Assembly (NCBI GenBank): GCA_938743325.2
Contig: OW568871.1
Span: 558,001-622,000 of the forward strand
DNA: 64,000 nt
Reading direction: 5' to 3'
Origin: Pycnococcus provasolii
Taxonomy: Eukaryota > Chlorophyta > Pseudoscourfieldiophyceae > Pseudoscourfieldiales > Pycnococcaceae
Part shown: positions 44,507 to 52,257 of the stretch, piece by piece
How positions within the stretch are numbered: the first letter of the stretch is position 1
Layout of the letters: every line of letters starts with the position of its first letter
Made by a program: the position numbers and the translations under genes
Notes under the pieces: generated by a model
What the model saw: the letters and a program-made list of their open reading frames with translations, nothing else
Databases searched by the model: none
What the model was told of the DNA's origin: nothing

Positions 44507-46222
44507 ATGTTCGCGCGACTGCGTGGCCTCGGCAAAAGTCAAGAAGACAAAATGGCCAGGTCGCCCTCAGGGCACCTTGGCTTGCCGCTGCCGCTGCCGC
44601 TTCCCATCCCACCGCCACCTGACGAGGCTACGCACGGAAACGGAAACGGAAACGGAAACGGAAACGGAGTGCACCACCCTATGCCGTTGAAAGGTAAGGA
44701 AGAGGAAGTGCCACACGACGTCGACACACAAGCGCAAGAGCCTGTGGATAGCCCAGAGGCGTCGCAGAGCTCGAGCTGGAATAGCAAGAGTTTTGACACG
44801 GCGCTGACGGCGATGGAGCGCATGACACTGGAGAGTGGTAGTGGCATCTCTGGCTCGGCAGCCTCACACCGCCACGACGCCGCGGTACTACCACCTGGAG
44901 ACACGTGCGCGAAGGTGACGACAGAACGTGCGACGCAGACATCCCCGGTAGAGGTGGTGACCAGCCCACCCGAACGTGCGACGCAGACATCCCCGGTAGA
45001 GGTGGTGGCCACCCCTCCCACGGCGCTCGCCACGGAGACGGCGCGCTCGCCGTACAGCTCGAGCTGGAGCAAGGGGTTGCGACCCTCGCGGTCGGAGACG
45101 GACCTCGCTAGCCAATACTTGGAAGCCACCACCGCAACCACGCCACGAGGCGATGCCGTTGCATATCGTTTGCCTGAACCGACCAGCGGCGAAAAGACTG
45201 CGCCCGACGAGACCACACCACAGCGCCGCCGCCGCCGCCGCCGCCACCGCCACGAAGAACCAGATTCGACTGCCGCAACCCCGTCGAGCACGACGACACT
45301 TACGGCGTCCTTCTCCACCCCTCCACACACGAATTCGCCGTATTCGCCACCACCCGCAATTGACGAGACTACGCCAGAGACTACGCCTTCGCATGAACAT
45401 CACCGCCACCATCATCGACACCACCATCGCCATCGGGAGCACGACGCTGATGCACCGGAGGGTGAGGAGGCTAATGAGGAGGAGCGTCGCCGTCGCCGTC
45501 ACGAAAGACACGAGCGCAGGAGACGAGAAAATGCCAATGGTGAGGTGGGCGGTGAGAGCAAGCACGAGGAACGGCGGCGGCGCCACCGCACACGTACCGC
45601 CGTAGACGAGGGTGATGGCGAGCACCATCACAGACGACGTCACCGCCGATCACACGAGAAGGAGAGAGAGCCACCGCAGCCCGCTGAGCCATCTGAGGCC
45701 AATCAGGGCATGGGTGACATGGCACGCAGACAGGCTGGTTCCTTCTCGCTGACTCGCCTGCGCAACGCGGCGGAAATTGCCAAGGAGCGCGACGATGACG
45801 ATATTCAAGAGAGTCTAAAGCTGCGCGAGGAGCTCATCACGCTTGCAGCAACAATGGCTGGCTTCCCTGGCATTCCCGTCGAACGCTCAGAAGGCAAGGT
45901 GACATTTTCCACGGGCTTGCGAGTGTACGAGTCGCTCTTCGACGCCACCGTGAAGAGCGTCGTACAAGCCGCGGACGAGGGGACGCCGCTGCGCAGCCTC
46001 GCAGTGCGCCGTGCGGTAGCCGCGGCGGAGGAGGCGCTCGTCGCCGAGCTTGGCGACGACGTCGACAGCTCTGTGCATATGGCGCTCGATGCTGCACGCT
46101 CGGTGGCTGAGGCAAGCGCAAAGCGCTTTCGCGACGAGGAGGCGATGGAGCGAGTCGCTGGCAAGGCAATGCGTGTCGCGGTGGATTCATACCTGTTGAG
46201 TTGCAGTACGCCGAGAGGATGA
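44507..46222 (+). CDS. Low-complexity Arg/His/Glu-rich protein with a small conserved-looking C-terminal domain
   Basis: 571 residues from the ATG at 44507. Most of the protein is disordered. It has Leu-Pro repeats (LPLPLPLPIP), a Gly-Asn dipeptide run encoded by GGAAAC repeats (44635-44668), and a 16-residue direct repeat ERATQTSPVEVV+4 encoded by exact 48-bp units (44924-45019). It also has Arg and His clusters (RRRRRRRRHRH, HEHHRHHHRHHHRHREH) and RRRRRHERHERRRRE runs. Residues ~415-565 look folded and helical (SLKLREELITLAATMAGFPG ... RVYESLFDATVKSVVQAADE). The Arg-rich tracts resemble RNA- or chromatin-binding segments, but no domain is recognised. Confidence 0.6.
   Translation: MFARLRGLGKSQEDKMARSPSGHLGLPLPLPLPIPPPPDEATHGNGNGNGNGNGVHHPMPLKGKEEEVPHDVDTQAQEPVDSPEASQSSSWNSKSFDTALTAMERMTLESGSGISGSAASHRHDAAVLPPGDTCAKVTTERATQTSPVEVVTSPPERATQTSPVEVVATPPTALATETARSPYSSSWSKGLRPSRSETDLASQYLEATTATTPRGDAVAYRLPEPTSGEKTAPDETTPQRRRRRRRHRHEEPDSTAATPSSTTTLTASFSTPPHTNSPYSPPPAIDETTPETTPSHEHHRHHHRHHHRHREHDADAPEGEEANEEERRRRRHERHERRRRENANGEVGGESKHEERRRRHRTRTAVDEGDGEHHHRRRHRRSHEKEREPPQPAEPSEANQGMGDMARRQAGSFSLTRLRNAAEIAKERDDDDIQESLKLREELITLAATMAGFPGIPVERSEGKVTFSTGLRVYESLFDATVKSVVQAADEGTPLRSLAVRRAVAAAEEALVAELGDDVDSSVHMALDAARSVAEASAKRFRDEEAMERVAGKAMRVAVDSYLLSCSTPRG
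44924..45019 (+). repeat. 48-bp coding direct repeat, two copies
   Basis: Units 44924-44971 and 44972-45019 encode ERATQTSPVEVV followed by TSPP or ATPP. Confidence 0.85.
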
Positions 46223-47218
46223 ATGGCGAATGCTAGCGCTAAGTTTTGGTCGTCTCAACAATAGGATTGTGTGCCTTGTGTGTCATTTTGTGAACTTTTT
46301 TTTCGTAATTTTGTAATATTCGTAAATACTTCCTATCCTATCCACCCTCTATCTACTGTGTGCACGTCCTATAATTTAGTAACCTCTTCTGTCTGTGACT
46401 TCTTCGTCGACGTGCACCGTCCTTTTGCGCGTTCACCACGATGCGCGAGTTGAGTACGTAGTACGTACATTTATTTTGTGGGAAAAGGGGGTATGTACTG
46501 ATGGTAAAGGTAGCCCCTCTAAGGTACGGATAGTAGGGTAGCGAGGTGACCGTTGAGATGATAAAAAAGGAAAGGGAAAGTCAAAACTCAAAAGTACCCA
46601 ACCCTTCCCCGACTTAGGCATTAGGGGCCACACCGTTTTAGACCGACTCGATGTAAAACATTTCCCGCCCACAATCCCCCCCTTTCAGCCTTTTGGCTTT
46701 TGTTGTTGTTGCCCACCAACCAATGTGACCGTTGGAGTTTGAGTTTGAGTTTGAGTTTCCGCAATATTCGGTACGATTCCCGCCCTGACCGACCCGACCC
46801 GACCCGTCCCGTCCCGTTCGGGAGGGAAAATTGTACAAAGTACAATTTTCCCCGCCCTTTCGTCTTCATTCTCCACCTGCGTACGTAACCTTCTACCCTG
46901 CCTGCTTTCCCTGCCTGCTTCGCGTGTGCGTGTGTGCGTTTGCGTTGGCGTTGGCGTTTGCGTTTGCGTTTGCGTTTGCTTGTGTGCTTGTTTGTGTGCG
47001 TGCGTGTTGTGATATGTTTGTGTGCTCCTGCTGCTGGCTGCGTGCTCCCCACCATTTGATTTGATGATTGTTTTCTACTTCTGTTCAAAAAACAAACATG
47101 CACTAACTTTAAAAAATAATCCATACAACAACGATAAACAACAATAACAAATTGTATGGCAGGCTGTCTTCATTCAGCCGCACGCAACAAACAACAACAA
47201 CAGCTAACAAGAACAACA
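46223..47218. other. Intergenic region upstream of alpha-tubulin
   Basis: About 1 kb without a supported gene. It has GAGTTT repeats (46737-46758), GACCC/GTCCC pentamers (46788-46815), a perfect 13-bp hairpin (46824-46852), GCGTTT repeats (46940-46978) and A/T-rich sequence with CAACAA runs just before the tubulin start. It contains the tubulin promoter and 5' UTR. Confidence 0.6.
46824..46852. repeat. Perfect inverted repeat (13-bp arms, 3-base loop)
   Basis: GGGAAAATTGTAC at 46824-46836 and GTACAATTTTCCC at 46840-46852, about 370 bp upstream of the tubulin start codon. It could form a hairpin in DNA or RNA or be a dimeric protein site. Confidence 0.85.
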
Positions 47219-48577
47219 ATGGGACGCGAGGTCATCTCACTCCACATCGGTCAGGCGGGCGCGCAGATTGGCTCGTCTTGCTGGGAACTCTTCTGCCTCG
47301 AGCACGGAATTGGTAAAGATGGTGCGCCGATCCACAAAGATGGAAAGACAATCGGCGGGCAGGACCAGTCAGGTGGCACGTTCTTCGGTGAAACGGCGTC
47401 TGGAAAGTTTGTGCCACGTGCGCTGTACATCGATCTCGAGCCCACGTGCATCGACGAAGTGCGTACGGGCGAGTACAAGGATCTGTTCCACCCCGAGCAG
47501 CTCATGTCCGGAAAGGAGGATGCCGCGAACAACTACGCGCGCGGACACTACACGGTCGGCAAGGAGGTGATCGATCAGGCGATGGACCGCATCCGTAAGA
47601 TTGTCGACGGGTGCTCCGCGCTGCAGGGCTTCGCCGTCTTCCACAGTGTCGGTGGTGGCACGGGATCTGGTCTTGGATCGCTGCTCCTCGAGCGTCTCAG
47701 CGTGGACTACGGCAAGAAGAGCAAAATCTGCTACACGGTGTTCCCGTCGCCGAAGATCGCCACCGCGGTCGTCGAGCCGTACAACAGCGTGCTCTCCACG
47801 CACAGCCTGCTCGAGCATGCGGAGGTTGTGAACGTGCTTGACAACGAGGCGGTGTACGGCATCTGCAAGAACAACCTCGACATTCAGCGCCCGTCGTACC
47901 TCAACCTCAACCGCCTCATCTGCCAGGTGATCAGCGCGATGACCGCGAGCATTCGCTTCGACGGACAGCTCAACGTGGACATCAACGAGTTCCAGACGAA
48001 CCTCGTTCCGTACCCGCGCATCCACTTCATGCTCGCGTCGTACGCGCCCATCATCTCCGCGGAGAAGGCGATGCGTGAGAAGCAGAGCACGAATGACATC
48101 ACCATCCAGGCTTTCGACGCGCAATCGATGATGGCGAAGTGCGACCCACGCCACGGCAAGTACATGGCGACGTGCCTGCTGTACCGCGGCGACGTCACGC
48201 CCAAGGATGTCAACGGGGCGATCCAGCTCGTCAAGAGCAAGAGGGCTGTTCAGTTCGTCGACTGGTGTCCCACTGGCTTCAAGACGGGAATCAACTCGCT
48301 GCAGATGATTCCGCCGCCGGGAAGCGAGATTGCGAAAGTGGAGCGCTCCGTCTGCATGGTGGCCAACTCCACCGCCATCTCCGAGGTGTTCCACCGCATC
48401 GACCAGAAGTTCGACCTCATGTACAGCAAGCGTGCGTTCGTGCACTGGTTCGTCGGCGAGGGTATGGAGGAGGGCGAATTCTCCGAGGCTCGCGAGGACC
48501 TTGCGGCGCTCGAGAAGGACTACGAGGAGGTGGGTGCCGACGGCACGGCTGAGGCTGAGCCTGAAGAGGGATTCTAG
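47219..48577 (+). CDS. TUA: Alpha-tubulin
   Basis: 452 residues from the ATG at 47219 ([14 protein letters not shown]). Hallmarks of alpha-tubulin are present: the GTP-binding loop [17 protein letters not shown], the catalytic Glu in [13 protein letters not shown] that hydrolyses beta-tubulin GTP, a Lys at the K40-equivalent (DGKTIGG), [20 protein letters not shown], and the C-terminal [27 protein letters not shown]. It is noticeably divergent for an alpha-tubulin ([40 protein letters not shown]). The tail is short and ends EEGF, so the terminal aromatic residue is Phe rather than the usual Tyr. It is intronless and rich in G/C at third positions, typical of high expression. It forms microtubules with beta-tubulin. 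Confidence 0.97.
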   Translation: MGREVISLHIGQAGAQIGSSCWELFCLEHGIGKDGAPIHKDGKTIGGQDQSGGTFFGETASGKFVPRALYIDLEPTCIDEVRTGEYKDLFHPEQLMSGKEDAANNYARGHYTVGKEVIDQAMDRIRKIVDGCSALQGFAVFHSVGGGTGSGLGSLLLERLSVDYGKKSKICYTVFPSPKIATAVVEPYNSVLSTHSLLEHAEVVNVLDNEAVYGICKNNLDIQRPSYLNLNRLICQVISAMTASIRFDGQLNVDINEFQTNLVPYPRIHFMLASYAPIISAEKAMREKQSTNDITIQAFDAQSMMAKCDPRHGKYMATCLLYRGDVTPKDVNGAIQLVKSKRAVQFVDWCPTGFKTGINSLQMIPPPGSEIAKVERSVCMVANSTAISEVFHRIDQKFDLMYSKRAFVHWFVGEGMEEGEFSEAREDLAALEKDYEEVGADGTAEAEPEEGF

Positions 48578-48763
48578 AAGAAGAAGATCGTGCGCGCGCG
48601 ATGATGGATGGGCGGGGAGATGATTGCGACAATCCGTGACGAAATTCTCGAACAAGAAGAGTTGACGAGACTTGATGATGATGTACGCAAGATGATACAA
48701 CAAGCGAGCCAGGAAGAAGTAAAATCGAGCGGTTCGTAACAAAAAATTCAAAAAACATATCCA

Positions 48764-50248
48764 TCAACACGTCGACGAGCTGCGTAGCTGCCATGTTGAC
48801 GACTCCATATCGAATTCCCACAAATCATTAAGTTTCTTCTCATCATAAGACTCTCCACCAAACACCACGAAACGACCGTTTCCGTATTTATCCGCGCCTG
48901 GCAGCCAACGTGCAGCAGGCCCCGTCGTGCTCTCGTTGCCACTCTCCCAATTACTAGTCGTTAGATTGAATTTCCACAGATCACCGAGAGGTCCGTATAA
49001 ATCGTGCGACTGGTTTAGGCCACCGCGTCCGCCAAAGAAATACAGAGTGTCGTCTTTTCGGAAGGCTGCATGATGGTCGCGTGGCATGGGATGACCGTTG
49101 AGATCGGATGTCTTGTTGGGCAGGAAATCCAGTGCAGAAATCAGCTGCCACGTGCCGCCGCTGTCACCGTCAGCAGCGGGCACAAACTGCCAAATGTCGT
49201 TCATGTACATCCAATTGTTTAGCCTTCCAAAGGCTAGTATGAAAGCTGCTGCTGGTGCATTCTTCGACGACGACGACGTAAGAGAATGGCCTTTCCTGGG
49301 TATGGGTTCGTCACGATCCTTCCACCATTTCCAGACGTCGATTAACTCCCACCCTGCCACAGCCGTGTCGTTGCAGCCATAGACGCAGCGCCAGTTTGCA
49401 TTGATTATGGAGGAGTTTGCGTCAATTAGAATATTGTCCTCGTCGTCGAGCTCGAGTGGCAGCTGCCACACATCTCGAAAGACACCTCCACTTTCGTTGC
49501 GTCCTCCGTAGAGCCAGTACGATGCGACACTGCGATTCTTCGCGTCGCGAGTGATAGTCGCGGCATGCGCTCTTCTTTTTTTTGGTTTCACCGTCGTGTT
49601 CACTTGATACCAGTGAAACGTTTTCACGAGCTTATCCTTACGTTCGGTGATAATCCACGTGTCGTCGAAAAATACTCCTTCGAGCGGCGGCTGCAGATTG
49701 GGGTCACCACCGAACATCACGGCGAACGAATCACCGAACGTTGCGATGGACGATTTTGTGCGCGGCTGCGGCATGGACAGGTGGTGATGAGACGCAAGAT
49801 CGTCGTGCGGTATACGAATCCATCTTGAATTCATTGGACGATCCAATCGGTACAGCCAAGCATCGTGCAGAAGCTTTTCGCCCTTGGATACGCCGCTCCA
49901 TATGATTGCTGTCAATGACGGCGACGCTTTGCTATTTAGAATAGCGAATGCTCCAGGCGACTTCCGGCACGGCGGCTTGCCCTTCCACTGCAGGTTTGCA
50001 ACGTAAGCGCTCGTGGCGTACGCGGAGATGGATATGAGTACGATCACAATTGGGAGCATGACGAATCCCGTTAGACGAAGCGGGTACGGCGCGACGATTA
50101 TGTCGGACCATTGTAGGTTTCGGCTGTTTCTGGCTGTGTCGTACATATCACCGCCAGTAAGATTCTGATCGTGGCGATGTGGAGGAGGAGGATTCGATGA
50201 CAGAAGCGGCTGGCGCAGAGGCGCTGCTGGAGTGGTGGTGGACGCCAT
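48764..50248 (-). CDS. Kelch-repeat type II membrane protein
   Basis: 494 residues from the ATG at 50248. A cytosolic N terminus rich in Pro/Ser is followed by a single hydrophobic segment (about residues 58-84, GFVMLPIVIVLISISAYATSAYVA). The remaining ~400 residues carry Kelch-type blades, for example SFAVMFGGDPNL, SYWLYGGRNESGGVFRDVWQLPL, AFILAFGRLNNWMYMNDIWQF, TLYFFGGRGGLNQSHDLYGPLGDLWKF and RFVVFGGESYDEKKLNDLWEF. That is about six blades, enough for a complete propeller. Several N-x-S/T sites suggest glycosylation on the outside. It is likely a cell-surface or endomembrane receptor-like protein; no catalytic domain is present. Confidence 0.8.
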   Translation of the reverse strand: MASTTTPAAPLRQPLLSSNPPPPHRHDQNLTGGDMYDTARNSRNLQWSDIIVAPYPLRLTGFVMLPIVIVLISISAYATSAYVANLQWKGKPPCRKSPGAFAILNSKASPSLTAIIWSGVSKGEKLLHDAWLYRLDRPMNSRWIRIPHDDLASHHHLSMPQPRTKSSIATFGDSFAVMFGGDPNLQPPLEGVFFDDTWIITERKDKLVKTFHWYQVNTTVKPKKRRAHAATITRDAKNRSVASYWLYGGRNESGGVFRDVWQLPLELDDEDNILIDANSSIINANWRCVYGCNDTAVAGWELIDVWKWWKDRDEPIPRKGHSLTSSSSKNAPAAAFILAFGRLNNWMYMNDIWQFVPAADGDSGGTWQLISALDFLPNKTSDLNGHPMPRDHHAAFRKDDTLYFFGGRGGLNQSHDLYGPLGDLWKFNLTTSNWESGNESTTGPAARWLPGADKYGNGRFVVFGGESYDEKKLNDLWEFDMESSTWQLRSSSTC

Positions 50249-50446
50249 GGTAATAGTGTGAAGAAATATGCTGTATATGATGTGAGGGACTGAGGGGATG
50301 TTTTTTACTTTTTTTCATCAGAACCAGAAACCTAAACGAAGAGGGGAGATTACGATTTTGTGCTGTTCTTCACGACGACAGAGTTGTTGTTCACGACGAT
50401 GATTATGCAAGGTCGTCATGATGCAAGGCTATACTTTTTGGTTACA

Positions 50447-51307
50447 CTATAAACAACTGTTCGCATATTCGCGGCAGCACAGAGGGTTGGAGTACGTGCT
50501 CACGAAAGCGTTGAGCGTCGTCGCGGAATCCAGGATTAAGCATGTTCCTGGAACTACGCCGCTGTTTGCACCTGTCGCGCTCGTCGCCCCGCAGCAGCAT
50601 CGCACGCACACATTTCGCGTTTCTGCGACATTCTGCGACGTTCCACTAATGCCAGGAAATGTCATGCTGATGCAAGTGCTGGAGGCATCAATCTTTTCGC
50701 AGTCGGCTTGCACACCGCACGGTATTGCACAGTACTGCAGTTTTTGCATGTTGCCGATTATTGGGTCATTTTGATCGAGACCGTTCGGCGTTGTCAACCA
50801 GCAGGTACGCAAGTGGTTGTCAAAAATGCCAAGCCTTTCGTTATCTCGCCTGCGTTGATCTTGTAAGGCGTTCAAACTTCCCGAGCTAAGTGGCTGGCAT
50901 TCGTTCGGCGTGTACCTTGCGTCGATGTTGCGTACAGTATCATTAATGGTGCCTCGACATTGGAACCGGTCGACGAGGTTTGGTGATCCCGTGTCTGCTT
51001 TTGCGCACGTCGCGAGCGGCAGTCGCGCGTGCGGGTCGTAGTAGAAGTACGAGCTTTTTTGCTTAGGCACGAGCCACTTTTTGGTGTGCACCTGTTTGGC
51101 GAGCGTTTTTTGCAAGAGATCGTTGAGATAGAACCCGTTATCGTTCGGAAGGATCGCTGGAAATGCCGAGGAGACCATCCCGCGATTATTGTGGTTGTTT
51201 ATAATACGATCACCACCACTTCTTGCTGAGGATAATAAAATGATAGACGACGACGACGCCATCACCATCATCACCATCATCACCACCACCATCACCATCA
51301 TCCTCAT
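50447..51307 (-). CDS. Cysteine-rich secreted protein of unknown function
   Basis: 286 residues from the ATG at 51307. The first ~25 residues (MRMMVMVVVMMVMMVMASSS) are encoded by a CAT/CAC trinucleotide run and form a Met/Val signal-peptide-like segment. The mature part contains about 13 cysteines, several in pairs or clusters in the last 100 residues (CAIPCGVQADCEK, CVRCCCGAT, LCCREYANSC), suggesting an extracellular disulfide-rich domain. No family is recognised. The use of a microsatellite as signal peptide is unusual, and the exact start is uncertain because seven Met codons are in frame. Confidence 0.6.
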   Translation of the reverse strand: MRMMVMVVVMMVMMVMASSSSIILLSSARSGGDRIINNHNNRGMVSSAFPAILPNDNGFYLNDLLQKTLAKQVHTKKWLVPKQKSSYFYYDPHARLPLATCAKADTGSPNLVDRFQCRGTINDTVRNIDARYTPNECQPLSSGSLNALQDQRRRDNERLGIFDNHLRTCWLTTPNGLDQNDPIIGNMQKLQYCAIPCGVQADCEKIDASSTCISMTFPGISGTSQNVAETRNVCVRCCCGATSATGANSGVVPGTCLILDSATTLNAFVSTYSNPLCCREYANSCL

Positions 51308-51603
51308 CCTCGTCGTCGTCGTCAAAATCAGGAAAAAACAAACTACAAAGTCACTACCACGTATTAATAGCACCACTCACTCACGAATGGTTGTCTCGTC
51401 TTGTCTCACGACAACAACTGTCACGACCGATTTCAGCGAGCTGCCGTCACGAATCACGATGAGCGAGCTGCCTGCCGTCACGATGAGCGAACGATTTCTG
51501 TGACAGCGCAGCGCAGCGAGCTGTCAGTCAGTCACCGAGCGACACCCGGTCAGCCGGGGCGGGGCCCTCGAGAACGGAGAAAGAAAAGAAGGGAGGAAAG
51601 GAA

Positions 51604-51863
51604 AGCAGTCTCATTAGAGGGAGCTCCTGGGTATAAGAAATGACATTTCGTGGGTATAGCGATTCTGGACAAATTTGGTCGGGAGGGTTAGGTTAGGTTA
51701 GGGTTAGGGTTAGGGTTAGGGTTAGGTTTATAACAGTAAAATGGTCGAGGCCAAGTTAAACCCTAATCTGAAAGTTGTCTCGACCAAATGTCTCGACCAA
51801 AAGTTCGCTATACCCACGAAATGTCATTTCTTATACCCAGGAGCTCCCTCTAGTAGCAGTCTC
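51604..51863. mobile_element. Non-autonomous Mutator-like element with telomere-type interior
   Basis: A 242-bp element (51613-51854) has long terminal inverted repeats: 48 bp perfectly matched (51615-51662 against 51805-51852), 50 bp with one mismatch when the outermost two bases are included. It is flanked by an exact 9-bp direct repeat AGCAGTCTC (51604-51612 and 51855-51863), the target-site size typical of MULEs. The interior has no coding capacity. It contains about seven TTAGG/TTAGGG-type units (51687-51728) and three TGGTCG-type copies. Transposase must come from elsewhere in the genome. Confidence 0.9.
51687..51728 (+). repeat. Telomere-type repeats inside the Mutator-like element
   Basis: A run of GGTTA/GGGTTA units: two short GGTTA units, then four GGGTTA units, then a degenerate end. 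A single CCCTAA occurs on the other side of the element centre (51760-51765). Confidence 0.85.
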
Positions 51864-52257
51864 GTGATTCGGGGTTCAGTTGGTTTATTAAGCGTGATTA
51901 TTCGGGGTTTCCTAAGTAACGTGGTTTCCTACCCTGGGTTTCATCGATCGATCCGTGGGTACAACAGAACTCAACTCAATAGTCTATCAACGACTTCCTT
52001 CCTTCCTTCCTTCCGACCTTTTCCTTCGACATTCGAGGCTTCTACGTAATAAAAAGGACAGGAAGTTTGAAGAAGCTTGAATTTCAGGGCGTAATCTACC
52101 CGTACCACTCAAACCAGGGGACTATATTTCACACGTTTTGAGTTTTCCCCTCCTCCCCTCCCCGAGCGAGTCCCCGGACGCACCTTCTCACTCACACGCT
52201 AAAGTTTACTCAGACCTTCTGAAACAAGGAATCCGCACCCTGGCTCATTTCAATTCC

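Larger units (their letters stand above)
51308..52257. other. Divergent intergenic region containing a Mutator-like element
   Basis: About 950 bp. The left part carries ATCACC/CATCACC trinucleotide repeats continuing from the signal-peptide region of the flanking gene. The middle holds the 242-bp transposon at 51613-51854. The right part has a TTCC run at about 52000-52013 and a polypyrimidine stretch just before the LRR gene start. Confidence 0.65.

Noticed and set aside
44114-44622. Overlapping open frames before the low-complexity protein gene
   Set aside because: They are short, Ala/Arg/Trp-rich from GC-rich DNA, have no motif, and overlap the better supported gene starting at 44507.
47369-48751. 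A 460-codon open frame antisense to alpha-tubulin
   Set aside because: It mirrors the strong G/C third-position bias of the tubulin gene, begins at a non-ATG codon and has no recognisable domain; it is a compositional shadow.
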